The notes under the pieces: generated by a model | The model's database searches: none | Told to the model about the DNA's origin: nothing | What the model saw: only the letters and a program-made list of their open reading frames with translations | Part shown: in pieces, positions 23,054 through 37,095 of the stretch | How positions within the stretch are numbered: position 1 is the first letter of the stretch | Layout of the letters: each line of letters begins with the position of its first letter | NCBI RefSeq assembly: GCF_040807025.1 | Contig: NC_090943.1 | Location: forward strand, 127,792,900-127,856,899 | DNA: 64,000 bases | Source of the DNA: Struthio camelus | Lineage: Eukaryota > Chordata > Aves > Struthioniformes > Struthionidae | Reading direction: 5' to 3' | Program-made: the position numbers and the translations under genes

Positions 23054-25321
23054 AACTACAGCTAGGCAAGCAGCAGCACACCTGCACAGGCAAAATGGCT
23101 CATCTGGAAAGTGGCTACTGGTGACACATGAGAGAAAATGCAGGGGGACTATGGGGCACACAGGGCTGGAAACTTACCTATGGAGAGCAGTTTTTCATGA
23201 TTGCACTACTGCATGTTTTTTCTTACTTTTATTTGAGGAGTGCACTGTACTTAAATTGGAGGCAGCTCCAGTCAATAAAATACATATGTTCTTACACTGT
23301 GCTAATAACTGCAGTACACAAGCATAACAGAAGATTTCAAAGTCAAGCTGTACTATTGAGTATCAGTGTAAGAAGCTGGACATTCTTTGCAAATTTTAGA
23401 TCCAAAGAGGTCAAGCTCAGGATTCCCATTAAATTGCAGACGCACGCCTAGAGATAGCCAAACACCTGCATTGGAGTAAATCAGTGGGACTGAAGAGGAG
23501 CAGTCTCTGAAAGTAATCGGCAATGGGCAGAAAAATGTTCTGTTTAATACTGCAGTTGAGTGTGTTAAGAACAAGATTCTCCTAGAACAAGATTTAAGGA
23601 TGGTGGCAAGTCTGAATTCAGTAACATCCTACCTTTCCCCAGACGTAAACTCCATTGCCTACATTTCTGCACAAATGTGCACTCAGCAGTCAATCTGCAA
23701 ATGCACAATAAATTCACTGAGTCCTGATAACATTTGATTTATAAAGTTCAACCGTACTGTGTGTGCACAGTAAATATCTAATCCCTTCCCATAACCAAGC
23801 AGTAAACAATAAAGAAATAGCTAAGAGCAGACTGCCTTCATCGAAGTAATTCATTCAGCTCATAGCTAGTTTTTGGCTGACATCTTTCTTGACAACATAT
23901 CAAATGTCAGCAACAGATGCAAGGTAGATGAATAATATTGGTGGTAGCAGCTAACCCTTTCCATCACTTCTCCAAGGAGCCATATTACTGCGCCTCACAG
24001 AAAATGATAACCAAATGCAAACTACAGAGCAATTAGACTGTCTGGATGGGTTAGATGCAAATGAACTCTGCAGGTGAAGCACCATGATACAGGGGGAGCA
24101 CTCCCCTTTTTCTGTCCTCTCATCTTTTCCGATGAGAGGCCAAGAATCATCTTTTTGTTTTATATTTGTGCATTAGCTGTAAAGTAGATACATGATCCAC
24201 AATCACAGTTTATTCAATAAACCACACCAATAATATATTATTTGTTATTTCTAAGAAGAGATATCCCTTGCTGCTAATCTTGAGAGGAAAAAAATTACTT
24301 CAACCCTACCAAAGAGAGGAGCACATTACTGCTATCATTTCTCAAGCCTATAGAAGTGTAATGCTTCCTATCACTCCAACAGATCCCTCTTGAAGGGCTA
24401 CCATCTTTCCCATATGGTAGGCTTCCAAAACCTGGCGCACCTTAATGTAGCTGATTTTACATAGGAAACCCCTAAAAATCATATGGAAGAGTTTTAACTA
24501 AGAACGAACAATGAGAACTTGTAGAGACTTACTCTACAGATTCCTTCACCAGGCCTTCCTTCACTAAAATAACTCTTTTTAACCTTTAAAGCAATTACCA
24601 TCCATCAAAAATTTCAGTAATAATAAGCAAAATTTGTCAAAACATTGTATTTTAATCACTTTCTAAGTCATATAGGCTTACATATCCTAAGTCATCATGA
24701 CTACAAAATTCTAGCAGTCTCTGTAGCTACTAAAGATTCTAGTTTGATTTTCATATTAATTCACTCAAAATTAGACCTATCAAACTCCATCATCATAAAA
24801 AAAATCAAGATATACAAAAATTATCCATGAATGATGTGTATAGCATAGATATTAAAAAGATGCGTGGCAAAGTTCAGATGAAAAAGAATGAAGAGTTAGA
24901 TGCAAAAGACAATCCTTCAAATAGGAAGAATAACTTATAAATGCCTAATTCTCTATTTTAACCCATATTTTGTTCTTAATATCAGAGATCTCTAAAAGCA
25001 GACCAAAAAATAAGTTATGTAGATGATATCACCAGATACCAGACAGAGGATTTTGCTAGACACAGGTCACGAGGATGAAAAAATGGGATGAAGCTCAAGT
25101 GCACTTGCACCTCTAGGGTTGGGATTGCAAGGACCAATCAAATGATTTATGGGTAACCGGCTATTTCATATACATTACTGTGGAACTCTGTTACTTTTTC
25201 ATTAAACTGAAAGGGTAAAACAGTGAGATGAGGTAGAGAGAGATATCTTCTACTTTAGGGAGGCTATCCCTTCTCAGTACTCAACTAACTTGAAAAAGGT
25301 ACAGCACTCAGGCACTAGGTT

Positions 25322-25564
25322 TCAATAACGGAGACTGCGTCCTTCATAAAAAGGATTATTTGATTCTATCAAGTACAGGAATCCCTCTAAGACAATTATG
25401 AATTCTAAAAGTATCAGAACTGCCCACGTGCACAGTGAGGGACATTCATTCCATTGCTCTTGGAGATTTCTGATGATATTACAGAGTGTGAATGCATAAT
25501 CAGCACATATTTGTCCAATGCCTAAGAAGATAGGGCATAGAGGAGCTGCAATGAAGAACACAAC
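25322..25564 (-). CDS. Candidate terminal exon of a membrane protein, unidentified
   Basis: On the minus strand an acceptor-like sequence (TTTTGTTGTAG) precedes 80 open codons and a stop. The peptide has two hydrophobic stretches that could each span a membrane (FFIAAPLCPIFLGIG, and TWAVLILLEFIIVLEGFLYL) separated by a polar, cysteine-containing loop (NLQEQWNECPSLC). It ends NPFYEGRSLRY. It lies on the strand of the two better exons at 46.8 and 47.4 kb and could be the 3' end of that gene, but the link is inferred. Chance open frames of this length do occur in AT-rich DNA, and no family is recognised. Confidence 0.25.
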   Translation of the reverse strand, partial: VVFFIAAPLCPIFLGIGQICADYAFTLCNIIRNLQEQWNECPSLCTWAVLILLEFIIVLEGFLYLIESNNPFYEGRSLRY

Positions 25565-28500
25565 CTACAACAAAACGTTCAGCTAAGTGAATCTAGTAAC
25601 TGGCTGAGCTCTTGGATCCAGAAGCACCAAATGCAAGTAGTAGCTAGTTGCATATTTTTTTCAAAATCAAAAAGGATAAAATCAGTAGGAATGGACACAC
25701 ACTGCATATGTACACATGGTCAGGTTAAACTGATCTAAGATGTGCTGCCTTAAAAAATGCAATCTCCCTGTTCCAGAAGATGTTCCAGAAGGTCCTTATG
25801 ATGGCAGCCATCATGCAACCACATGATGAATCCTGATTTTTCTCCCACGTTTTCAGCAAACTTATCTGTGTTTTTGCAGTAGGGACAAAGGGACTGCTTT
25901 TGCAGCAAGACAATTGCCTAGCACTTGAAGCTGGCCACTTTCAGCTTACTTGAATGCAGTGGATGCAAGGAGACAATGAGAACAGGGAAAGTTAAATTGC
26001 AAAGAAAAATTGCAATGGTTCAGAGCAGGGTTGAAAGCCATGACTATTGCATCTCAGAAGTCCTTTTTAAAGCTTGTAGTATAGAAAATCAACACCTTAT
26101 GCTTATTCACAAGAACTGTTGTTGGCAAAGGCAGTTCACTGGTTTTACAGGTACACCTCTGCAATTTCAACTTCAGAACACTAAGTCTTTTTTTTTTTTT
26201 TAAACAAGTCTTACAAGACACTGATTTTTCATTTCTTTCGCACTTTTCAGATGCATCAGAATGATGAACGACAGGGCAGGAGGTGGGTCTGCCTCAGATA
26301 AGAACATTACCCCATGACTTCCTGCCTGTGGATGGGTTTGAAATCAGACAACATGCTAAAATCAAGTCAGTCATGACTGCACCAGAAATCTAAAGGAAAA
26401 ACATGAAGGCCTGGTCCAGCTGTTCATATACTTAGGAATCAAACTGGACATATGCATGAAAAATCATGCATTCCACATGGCAAACCAGAACCTTGTCTGT
26501 TGGGAAACAAAGTAGATAAGAAGGTATCATTGAAGCAGCTGCAGTCTGCCTTCAAATGTGCATAGTGTATAACGTATATTTGTGCTAGAAAAGAAATAGT
26601 CAATTAATGTCAATTACAGCTAATTAAAAATTATGGGACAATGGGAAAGAGGACATGGACATACAACCCTCCCCTCTCCTCCCCCCCGCCCGGTATCTGT
26701 GGCATCTTTGGTGTCAGCATGCAACAGAAATTTCAATTACAGCCAAATATATCCAGAGTATTGAGTTGCAGCATTTATTTTGAAGGCAAATTATGTATTT
26801 AATACTGATCAAAGTCACTGAAAACTAAGGTCTGATCTTAATAAAATCCTTAAGAATCTCTTCAGTGGCACATATACAACAGGAAGAGTTTCCTAGCAAA
26901 CATTTATGTCTTTTGGTAACAACTAAAGCCTGTGCTTCTCACTACCAGAAGTCATTTAAAGTTATTAAGGACCTTCAGACTTGCTTTATACACTTTAACA
27001 TCCCCTTTTCAAGCAGTATATGTACTATAATGGCATTACGGCTAGGAAGATGGAAGATAACATTCAAGAAAATTTCTCCTTAGGTTAGGCAAGAATTCCA
27101 GATGATGCCCAACTGGCTTTGGAACCACAGATGCGGTCAGCTGCGGGAAGGGGTAGACAAGACACTTTGTCTAGGAACTTTCAACATATCCAGTCCCAGA
27201 GTTTCTGGAATTTCAGGGCATAGAAAGAAATAGAATAGTTGGTCCCTTTGTGGGCAGCATGATACAGAGTGCTTTTCACTAGCACAGCCTGGCTGCTTAT
27301 AAAGTATCAGATCAATTGTAAAAATGCTTGCTGTAATATGGAACGATTAGTTTCCTGATTTTAGAGTTGGAAGTTGAGTTACATAGACAAGCCTTACATT
27401 AGTAACACAGCAAGCAGGTCGACAGACACTGTGTTTTACAGCACGTGTATGCTTTGGCTACATGTTCAACTGATTTCCAGAGGCCTGTAACAGCTATAAA
27501 TTATAAATATACTAAACAGGATATAATTAATATTCACTTGCCTTGGATCCAAATATTAAGTTTACTAAAACAGTGTAACTGACAATACTGTGTATTTTGT
27601 AACACTGTAACTGCATAGACATAACATGTAAGCATTCTACTTAAGTGAACAACGTGATCGCCAAAAAGATGAAGAAAAATTGGTGTAGTTCACATAGGGG
27701 ACATCCGAGTAACACAAGTTGTCAGACAAAGGACAGGGGTAAGCACAAGGGACTGAAAATAGACAGGATGTTCTACTGAATACACCAGGAAGAAAAGTGG
27801 CAAAATCAAAAAGAAGATAAGCAGTACTGAGAGCAGGGGAGAAATTCCCTTTTTGGGAGGGAAGCAATAGCATAGAAATATCTGGCCCAAGTGAGAAAAC
27901 CAGGAGAAGAAAGAAGAAAAGCTCACTTTGGTTGTGACTTCTCTCATACCAAGGGCCATAATCATCAGTGCTAACCATATCGCATTAGCTCTGCGGTATT
28001 ATTTATTCACAGATTATATATGTGTTAAAAAGCAACTATTCTGTATATGATTGACAGTGCTTAATAATGTGTATGAACTAATCATTAGCAAGATGTGTAC
28101 TGTTTAATGAATTAAAGTTTAAAATTGGCCTGATTTGTCAGCCTTCCAAACACCCCATAAGAGCAATCTCCTTCCCTGTTATACATACATACAAACTTAC
28201 ATATATACATACACACACAGCCATCTCTTCAGTTGTCATGAATGTCATGCTGGTCCTGAAAGGGTGACAGAACCATGATAACAGTGCCATTTTCATGGAC
28301 ACACTTGGTCACATACTAGGGAGATTTCTGGATATTCAAAGTTCAAGAAAGGACTTACTTGTTTTTACAGTGTCTTTTTTTTTTTTTTTTAAAAAGTTTA
28401 AGTTGAGTGAGCTGGTAACACACTGAATAAAAGAACCATTATGGTAGCAAATGTATGAGCCATCCTGGAAAGAGTGGAAATCTCTCTGAAGCAGTCTGAA

Positions 28501-30930
28501 ATAGACAATAAAAAGGAGTTCTTTCAGTTAGAGAGGTAGCCCCGTTAGACAGTACTCCATGATTTTGGAGCCCTGTGAAGCACCTCCTCTTTGTATATGT
28601 GAACAAAACCCTGAATATCAATTACAACTTCCAGCAGTGAAGGAAAATAAAAACAAAAATCTGTGTTGTGCTGGTCAGAATCCCCAAAATTTTAGTATTA
28701 CTTTTTGGACATGGTGAGCTGCATCATCAAGTGCATGGATGGAGCACATTCTGATCCACGTGACTATGAAATGGAGGCCTAACAGCTATTATGATTAACA
28801 TTTGCCTTATAACGATTAATTTCTCCTCCTTTTCTACATAATGTCAGCTGAATTTATTTTCTGTTTTGCAGGAAGGAGACAGTTACGATATACGTTGTTC
28901 CCAACTGAATGGCCAACAGGAGAGCTGAGAGAAGGCTACCCAGACTGTGAGAAATACTCTGGTGTAGCAGAAGCACTATGATTTGTTGTTAGCACACATC
29001 ATTCCTGTTCTCTCAATTCAAGTAGCTACAGCTATGCAATATCCTGAATGACCATTTAGATATGGAAACTCCAGAACGTGGAGTTCTGGAGCTCAAAGAA
29101 CACAGAAGCATTCTTGATCACTTCCTACATTTAGTCTAATAAAAATATCAACTTATTTCTCCAATAATGAGCTGGAATGGGGTATGGAAGTATGCTGCCT
29201 GACATGGATGCTGAATGAATTTTTTGCATGAGTTTTTAAGGAAGTCTTGTATAAAATAAAGTTGATATAGCACCATGGTTATTGTTCATGGGAAAAGAGA
29301 AAGCACATTGGTAGAGTTGTTCATAAATCATGATTCTCCTTTATTAAATGTGGGATACGATCTTTGGTTGAGCAACTTACTGAATCAAATGTCAGGTGAG
29401 CCCAGAATAATATATATTAGGATGACGGGGAAGTGTACCCATGCTTCACATTACATCCTTTGACACAGACAAACGTGTTCAGTTCTGAGCTTGAAGAAAA
29501 GCTTGTTCCTTATCAGCTACACAGAAAAGACTCTGTCTTGCCCCAAAATTAAAGAGTTGAGAGAGATGAAGTTCTGTACATACAAACTGGAGATATAAAA
29601 AAAATTGCTGCCTGCCATTCAAACCACGTCAAAAAGACATTTCAGTGTCTGTGTCACCGTTTGATTGTGCCTAAGTCAATGAGAGAATTTCAGATATCCA
29701 AGCTACTAATACAGAACTCACACAGATCACGAGCATCAAATCAGATCAACAGCATCATATTGTTCATTTAGAATCTCTACTGGGACATGGATTTGGTTGT
29801 TGGATCCTTCTAAACCAATCTGTTGATTTCTGCAGAGTATGTCCATTTGCACAGAAAGAATACGAAAACAAGAAGATTGGTACCAGAATCCTTAATCACA
29901 GGAAACTCAAACCTGACTAAAATGAAAATAACACACACAAAAAAAAAAAAGAAACGTCAAGTTATGTCAAGAACTCAGTAAGGCAGCTTACATGGGGATA
30001 TACTCTTTTCAGAACAGACTAATGCACAACTCTGGAAAACAATTTTGCAAGAAGAAAAAAGATTCCAAAAGTTGGTGAAGGAGATGCTAGACCTTCACTC
30101 CTTTTGCCTTCTTGATTTTTAGAAGTTAAACTTTCCTTTTTAGTAGCCTTTTTAGAAGTTAGGATTTTCCAATTTTGACACATTAGGGACACGGCAATGA
30201 AAGGAAAGAGATTTTTCATTTGAATTCTAAGAAAAAGTTCACTAAGTCTTCTCAAGTTAGCCAGAACATCATTTCCTAATGGCAGTTCAGACCAAAACAT
30301 CGATACGGTTTGTAATGTCGTGTAACAGGCAACGTTTTTTCAAGAGCCATACAGCAACTGGTCAAATTCCTGATTGAATCTAATGAATTAATCACCTGTT
30401 CAAATAATAAATGCCTGTGAGAACTGGGTTCCATTCTAAGTTTAAACATAACTTTTTTTTAAAGGGACACTCTCCCTTAAAATAATTACTACACTTGCCA
30501 CTAGCACTATTAAAAATTGTGAGAAAAGAGCTAAATGATCAGAAAATATTCTAATTCCCAAACTAAGGCCACAACATTAGTTTAGAAAAGTCTGTAACAG
30601 TTGCAACCTACATCTGTATGCCGTAACTGTAAAATTTATAGCTGGAGTTGTTTAGCAAAAAGGCAGTCATTTATATGCTCAGGAGTTACATACACACTGT
30701 TAACATATCCGTCACAAAGGAATACCAATAATGTACATACACTGGAACACTCAAAATAGTTAAACTGTGATTAATCCTTCTTCCCTTTGTTACGCTATCA
30801 CCAGGCATCTTGGAATTAACACAGAATCCCTAATCACAGGGATTCATACAAATACATCCAAAGTATTTACTAGTATTTACCTTGTCCACTATGAAATGGT
30901 AAAAAATTCACTATAAAGAGGTGTTCATAC
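25565..30930. other. Non-coding or intronic stretch
   Basis: AT-rich, with a CA/TA-rich tract at 28181-28219 and T and A runs. A minus-strand ATG frame (30019-30300, 93 codons, containing SKKATKKESLTSKNQEGKR) has no clear splice sites. Confidence 0.5.
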
Positions 30931-30992
30931 GCACTGATATGAAAGCAAAAGCACTGAGAAGGCCAGTGAAAATGATGAGAGAGCTAGCAATG
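30931..30992 (-). CDS. Candidate 62-bp exon encoding a hydrophobic segment
   Basis: On the minus strand a strong acceptor (pyrimidine tract TTTTTCTTTACAATTCAG) opens a 62-bp exon that ends at a GTATGA donor. In one phase it encodes IASSLIIFTGLLSAFAFIS, a plausible membrane helix. A second phase is also open, so the frame is not proven. The phase that gives the helix needs two bases from the preceding exon, which fits the TA left over at the end of the exon at 46750-46907 (TA plus C gives Tyr). No protein family is recognised. Confidence 0.3.
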
Positions 30993-31194
30993 CTGAATTG
31001 TAAAGAAAAATATTTGAAAACTAAAAATACACAATTTCACTAAGGGAGATTATAAGGCAATACAGAAAGTCACTGTAATACTAATAACTATGTATTATAA
31101 TATTTGTGTAACTAATTCTTCGACTTAAAGAGTTACTTAGAAAAGGGAAATGAATAATCAGGAGTATTATAAAAAATAAGAAAAGAAAACCTGC

Positions 31195-31412
31195 AGCTGA
31201 GCATCATGAAAAACTACTTGGCAATGAGATCTGTAAAATAGTATAAAGCACCCCAAGGGAAGTAGTGGAATCTCCATCATTTGGGATATTTAAAATAGAA
31301 CTGGACAAAATGTTGGAAAATGTTCTGTAGGGAATAATCCTGAATTTGTAAGGAGACAGACTGGATGACCTAACAGGTCTTTTTCCATCTGTAACATCTA
31401 TTACTCTGTAAT
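31195..31412 (+). mobile_element. Old CR1-type LINE fragment
   Basis: Sense-strand similarity to the end of CR1. AGTAGTGGAATCTCCATCAT, then GGACAAAATGTTGGAAAATG, then ACTGGATGACCTAACAGGTC and CATCTATTACTCTG match the conserved 3' region in order. It is highly diverged. Confidence 0.7.
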
Positions 31413-34400
31413 TGTCTCACGTCCTCAGTCCACACATTAAGCAATCCTCACAAAGCTCCAAGGCCAAATGGTTTGGTTCCAAAGCTCCCATTCTTTCTAT
31501 GCTCATCATTTAAGACTAGCAGAGCAAATTCTATTTAGGAATGAAAATATTCATAGCGAGATCAAAAACAAGGAAAATAAATTATTCCGAGGCCCATCTA
31601 TGCAATTTCTCCTACACTAGAGGTTTTCAAATTGTAGTAATGTGTACTATTCATAGAAGTGTATCATTAGTAAAACACAAACTGTGTAAAAATGGTATGC
31701 AGCCCATCTTCTGCCCATGCTTCTATTTCTTATGAATAGTGCCATCTAGCAGAAAACATTTGTTAAATCCTGTTGTTAAATCCTGTTGCAGACTCTGCAC
31801 GTCACAGGAAAAAATTCTGCTGAAAAAGAATTCTGTAAACTCAGTCCAGTTTTCTGAAGCTGTACTTTTCCAAACTGACAGTTTCTTTCAGCTACAATAT
31901 CAATTTAAAGCAGTGCCTACCTCTGTCATATCCTTACCACTCAATCCAAATCTTTGTTGTTTCAAAACAAAGTTTATTTGCATACTGTAGAAGCAGAAGG
32001 GAAGAGGCAGTGCAGCTGCTTTTAACATTCATTATTACAGATTTTTTTCCGTAAAGGCATAAGGTTCTATTCTATAGTTTCATAATTCCTAATATTATTT
32101 AAATATAATTTTGGAAAATCAAAAAAGCAATCTTTGATTAGGGACAGCTACTGGGTTTCCATAATGGAGATACAGCATCAGGTTTCATATTTACAGTGAA
32201 CGTGTTTCAGAGCATGAGTTTGACAAAGCTGGAGAAAGGCTTTCAATCATTTCCATGAGGCATACAAAGCTTTAGCTTGAGCAAATGAGCAAAGGTGTCA
32301 GATCACAGTCACACCTTGGTAAATACCTGTGAGATTGCTGGGTTTGGCTTTTTGTTTAACCAGAGGTGGTACTTTAAACTTCAACGTTTAATTGCTCTGT
32401 TACTCAAACTATTGTTCTATTTCATTGCTCATCAAAATATGTAGAAATGAAACAACAGTATCATATTAAGGACATCTAAAAATAAGAAATTTAATTACTT
32501 AAGTAATTTAAGTTGTCTTAACTTATATGAACTTATATCACTAATGTTCCTCTATGGCCATGCTTATTCTAGCATACAAGTATCCAAAGATATGATATAG
32601 TTACATAATTAGGCCAGGGTATTTCCTGGTTTAGCCACACCTTTTATTTTCTTTTCATAAATTCCACATTTTGCATACAGGGATATTCTCCTGCATCTCA
32701 AGACACTACAACTTTTCCACATGCATGTATAAATTAATGTTACATACACTGTTCATATAGTGCAAAGTATGAGGAAAAAAGGATGATAAAAAATGTGCAT
32801 TTTCTAAACAATCTGAGTATTGCACATTTAAGCAGATACTTAAAATATTCAACATGAAAGCTTAAAGAGTACTTTTTAAAAAAACTATATAAATAGATGA
32901 GAGATGTGAGCCATGTGAAAAAGAATCTAGAACAAAATTTAAATCAAATCGATACCAAAAAAATGAGAGAAGAGGTACACAATAAGGTCACCTCTACCAT
33001 CATGTTTGAAGTGGAGAATAAAAAACATCAGAATTTTGCTACCGATCTCCTAAAATGAACCTTGTGATTGTCCATAAAGAAAAGCAACAGAAGTAGAAAT
33101 GCTTTCACTATATGCACAAAAAGCAACAAAATGTTTACTAAACCACTTTGCAAATATTTATTCAAATATCAGATAAACCATCACCGAACACAATGAAAAT
33201 CCCAAATGAGCTGGACTTCAGTTAATATCTCTCTTCTATATTACCACCCATGAAGGCTAAAAGAAAGCAAAAGAACTGGGATGTTATACTTTTTTTCAAA
33301 CAGAACTTATTCCCAACTACTGAATACTGTTATTTTGTGCTCCAAGAATTACTCTGAAAGAAGTATGATAAAACGCAGCAATGAGTGCTTACAAAAGACA
33401 GGTAAATACAAAAATAAATATTTAACTCTTCACAAGATATTGCACTGATGCAGAAAGTCTACGGTTTTGCACACATGAAAAGAAGTACTTACTGAAAGTA
33501 GTTTAAAGAATAAGATAATTCTTAGCATATTACGAAGAACACCAAATGTAGCCGTTTTAATTTTAAATTATGATAAATACATTAGCCATGTTTGTTTTTA
33601 AACTCTAAAGAAAAAAATACCTAGTGCTGCATTGTGCCATATTTTCTACTCTTGATTTTGCTTCATAGAAAGGAACACCATCTCTGATAGTATCTCACTG
33701 ATACATCATTTGAATTCTTACTATTTCATTCTAAGTCACCAAGTATAAATCACAACAAAAATGTATCTGTATATGAAAATGCATTTATGTATGTTACTTA
33801 TATATGTTACTGGCAAATTCAAAAGGTATTTAAAGCTTGAATTAAAATTTCAACCTTGAATATTCAAGATATATGTTGTTTGAGCGGAGGGACCAAAATG
33901 AAGTTTTCGTTTTTGGAATGTTTTCAGACATTTTAAAAATGTTTAAGTTTTCTAGACTTCAGGGTCAAAACAAGTGAAGTGCTTGTGGATACAGTGTATT
34001 ATCTTCCTCCTGAATCTACGGTCAGAAAATAAACCCAACACCTCCATTGCATCTGAAAGGTTTTACCAATCAGCAACACATTAGCATAAAAGCTGTAAAC
34101 AGTAAATAGCAAACATGCATCTTGTCACTGTGTTGAGAAAGTACTAAGCAGCAGCAAAGGCAAGCACTGGATTTTGCTAAGCAAATAGTACAATTAATAA
34201 TAATTGAAAAAGAAATACATTTTGACATCAAAATATGAGCAATTTCATGGACCTTTTAAACTTACTGAGGACACCACATACACGAAGGCTTTAGTTTTTA
34301 GAAAGGTTCCTGCTGTCCCCATCAGTTGTCAAAGCAAAGCTATCTCCTACAGCTCCAGAAAATGGTCCCAAGATAGAACTTGAACTGAATTGCTGTTGAA

Positions 34401-36684
34401 TTGAGAGAGGCCTCTATCCACCTTAAAACCACTGTTGCTTTTAAAATAGATTTATTAATTAACCCTTTGATATAGGCTGCAAAAATAAGCAGCAGCACCA
34501 CTGCAGAGAATAAACTACACCCTGAGAAGAATGCACTGTGAGTAATCAATAATCAAGGCAAGAATGAGAGGAGTAAGAAGGAGCAGGGATGACTTATAAT
34601 ACTTTTCCCTTACCTACTGCACCCAGGTAAAAATGCATTGCTGAAGATAACTCACCTTATATTAATAACAGTAAAATCACAATACCCAGTAAGGACAGTG
34701 TATCCTGTGAATTTATCAGCATGCAAAAATAAATACAACTGAAAGGTCAAGCACTCTTACACAGTCATAAGAAACAGGGAAAAACCTACCATACAAAACC
34801 TAGTAATTCATATGACACTATCTATTACGGTGCAAGAAAAGCAAGCCACCTGCAAATTTGTAAGATGACAGATTATTTAACTGGATTTACAGTAAATTTA
34901 TCATCAAAAAGTCCAGATTACTGATGAAAAGTTTAGCACATACAGAATAAAATACCAGTCCATTAATATGATCCTGAAGGGATTGTATAATCTATCATCA
35001 GCATTCTAAAAGAAGAAATAATCCAGAAAAGTCAAGTACTAGATTCACTACAGGAGGAAGACTTCATGCATCAAATATTTCCTATTTACCCTTCACTTTT
35101 GGAGGAGCCAGTTTAAAATAGCAGCATTCTGCCAACTGTCAACTGGGCAGTCTGAAGTTCTCTGAAGTTTCAAATATGACCTTGAAACCGTGAAGAAAGT
35201 ACTCAAGAATGACCTTCTCATGTTTTTCTCATGTTTTTTCCCCTGGACTTCATCAGCAGCTTGATAAGGCCTCAGAGTCATCTGCTACTTGTTAACTCAG
35301 CGAGACTTTACACAACACTGAGCTAGAGACACAGAAAAACACAAATGATATGCTGGCACGTACAGAACATACTCTACCTAGTAACTTACCCGATGAAAGT
35401 TGTTTCAGATAAAGAATAACAAGTCTACTTTGAATTTTCAGTTATTTTTTTAGGTCTTCATTTTGAAAGTTTCATGTAAGGAAATCATAATTAAATATAG
35501 ATGCAGGCAATACTACATTTATCCAAATGCAAGTCAAGATATTATTTTGTTGTGAGAAAACTGCCCTAAAAATACACTTTATCCTATATTCACGTTTTGC
35601 TTTATGCTTAGGTATATGTGGTCGAGAAGCTGCAAGACCTGGCTGATCATCAACTCTTGCTGCCTCCAGAAAGAAGGGGTTGTTTGGAAATATGTTGCCT
35701 CTTGCAGCTGACAGCTGCTTGTTCTTCAAGGACTCTCGTGGTTGCTTTTAATCTCTACTGCCACTGACCCCCAACTCAGGAAAATGAAGAAGCATTCATG
35801 GAGGACAGCAGCATTTATCCTTTAATGAGATAGGGTGAAGATGAGGCACTGCTCAGTGCCGTTACTCGGCACCAACCCTTCTTCCCTTACTTCACACTCC
35901 TGTCCTTCACATCTGTTGTTGCACTATGGACTAACAGATCAGAATTCATGTCTCTCAATTAAGCTTTTCATTTTTGTATCCCTAAAAGAAAAAATGAAAA
36001 ATGTCACTGCATCAGGTGAATGCCCTAATAAAAGGGGACATGCTTGGTCTGTAAAAGAAGGATGGAGCAAGTGTCCTCTTTCTATCCATACCCTGGTTAC
36101 TCTGTTTGCTTTCTAATTAGAGAAGCACATTCTAAAGGGGCTGAAGAGATGCTGGAGTGGTCACCTACATTCGTGATCAAATCTTCTCCCTCTAAAAAGA
36201 TAACACAGGAATGGTTTAACTATACTACTAGTTCATACATCTACAACTGCTTGCAAGTCAAAACATGAGACCCAGAGTCACAGTAAATCATGTAAGCACC
36301 ATTTTTAGCTGGTTACACTTTTTGTTGACTTGATCAGTGGTCATTAGAGTAAATTTCTCTGTCACTGGCAACACAGGCTTTTCACAAAGCCTAGTCTATG
36401 AGGCAAACAAACAAAATGCATTAATGTAAATAAACTGAATTGCACTAGCTCTGGTTAAAAGTAAGAATTCCCTGGCAAGATATTAATGCAGTTACTTCAA
36501 AAGAAATCAGAACGCATTAAAAATTTAATTGACATTTCTTCCTTGCACAAATACAAAAACTGGTCTTCTGTCACATATCCTTTACGTTAAGTACTGTACG
36601 TCTACTGTGCTCTTCCTTTGTTTTCCTTACTAAGACTGTATTTTTGCTTCTTCTCATACACATAAGAGTTCAAATTCTAGATTT
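31413..36684. other. AT-rich non-coding or intronic stretch
   Basis: No repeat recognised. Minus-strand exon candidates at 34266-34309 and about 35,560-35,740 are discussed under findings. Confidence 0.5.
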
Positions 36685-37095
36685 ACAGGACTTAAGGCTA
36701 CAAAAAATATTATGATCATCTATGCCGATCTCCTGAATAACAGACAACACAATTATACGATTCCAAATTAAATCTGTATAAACTCTTACTAACAGAATAG
36801 TTTGTTGTACTTAATGACCTCCAATTCCAAATTAAAAGACTTCAGGCTCTAAGGAGTCCATCATACTCCTATACAATTTGTTCTACTGGTTAAGTACCCT
36901 CATGGTAAAATTAAATTTTATCTAAATTTGGCTAAATGCACCTATCATCCACTGATCTGTTTATTCATCTACTAGATTCAAGACTATCAGAAATCTCGTC
37001 TAGGTTTCTATAAGTTTTAACTAAGTCTTTTCTTGAGCTTATTTAGTTAAACCAGCTTTTTAGTCTCCCTTAGCTACGGTAGCCTGAGGGAGAAG
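36685..37095 (-). mobile_element. Ancient CR1 (L3-like), minus strand
   Basis: The order ATGATCATCTATGCCGATCTCCTGAATAACA, then GACTTCAGGCTCTAAGGAGTCCATCATACTCCTATACAATTTG, then GGTTAAGTACCCTCATGGT, then AGACTATCAGAAATCTCGTCTAGG and CTAAGTCTTTTCTTGAG follows the reverse complement of the old CR1 type widely shared by turtles, crocodilians and birds. Divergence is high, as expected of an insertion older than the bird radiation. Confidence 0.7.

Larger units (their letters stand above)
18441..25321. other. AT-rich non-coding stretch
   Basis: No identified gene. It contains a perfect TA-rich hairpin (19118-19143), an (AAAAT)n tract (21284-21307) and a degenerate 13-mer array (22995-23053). Two minus-strand open frames close together (21326-21508 and 20983-21192) read like protein (for example DLKKEIDTLSWKVNYQ and FIESYYGYIGLGDEIL), but they are in different frames and I recognise neither. 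Confidence 0.55.
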
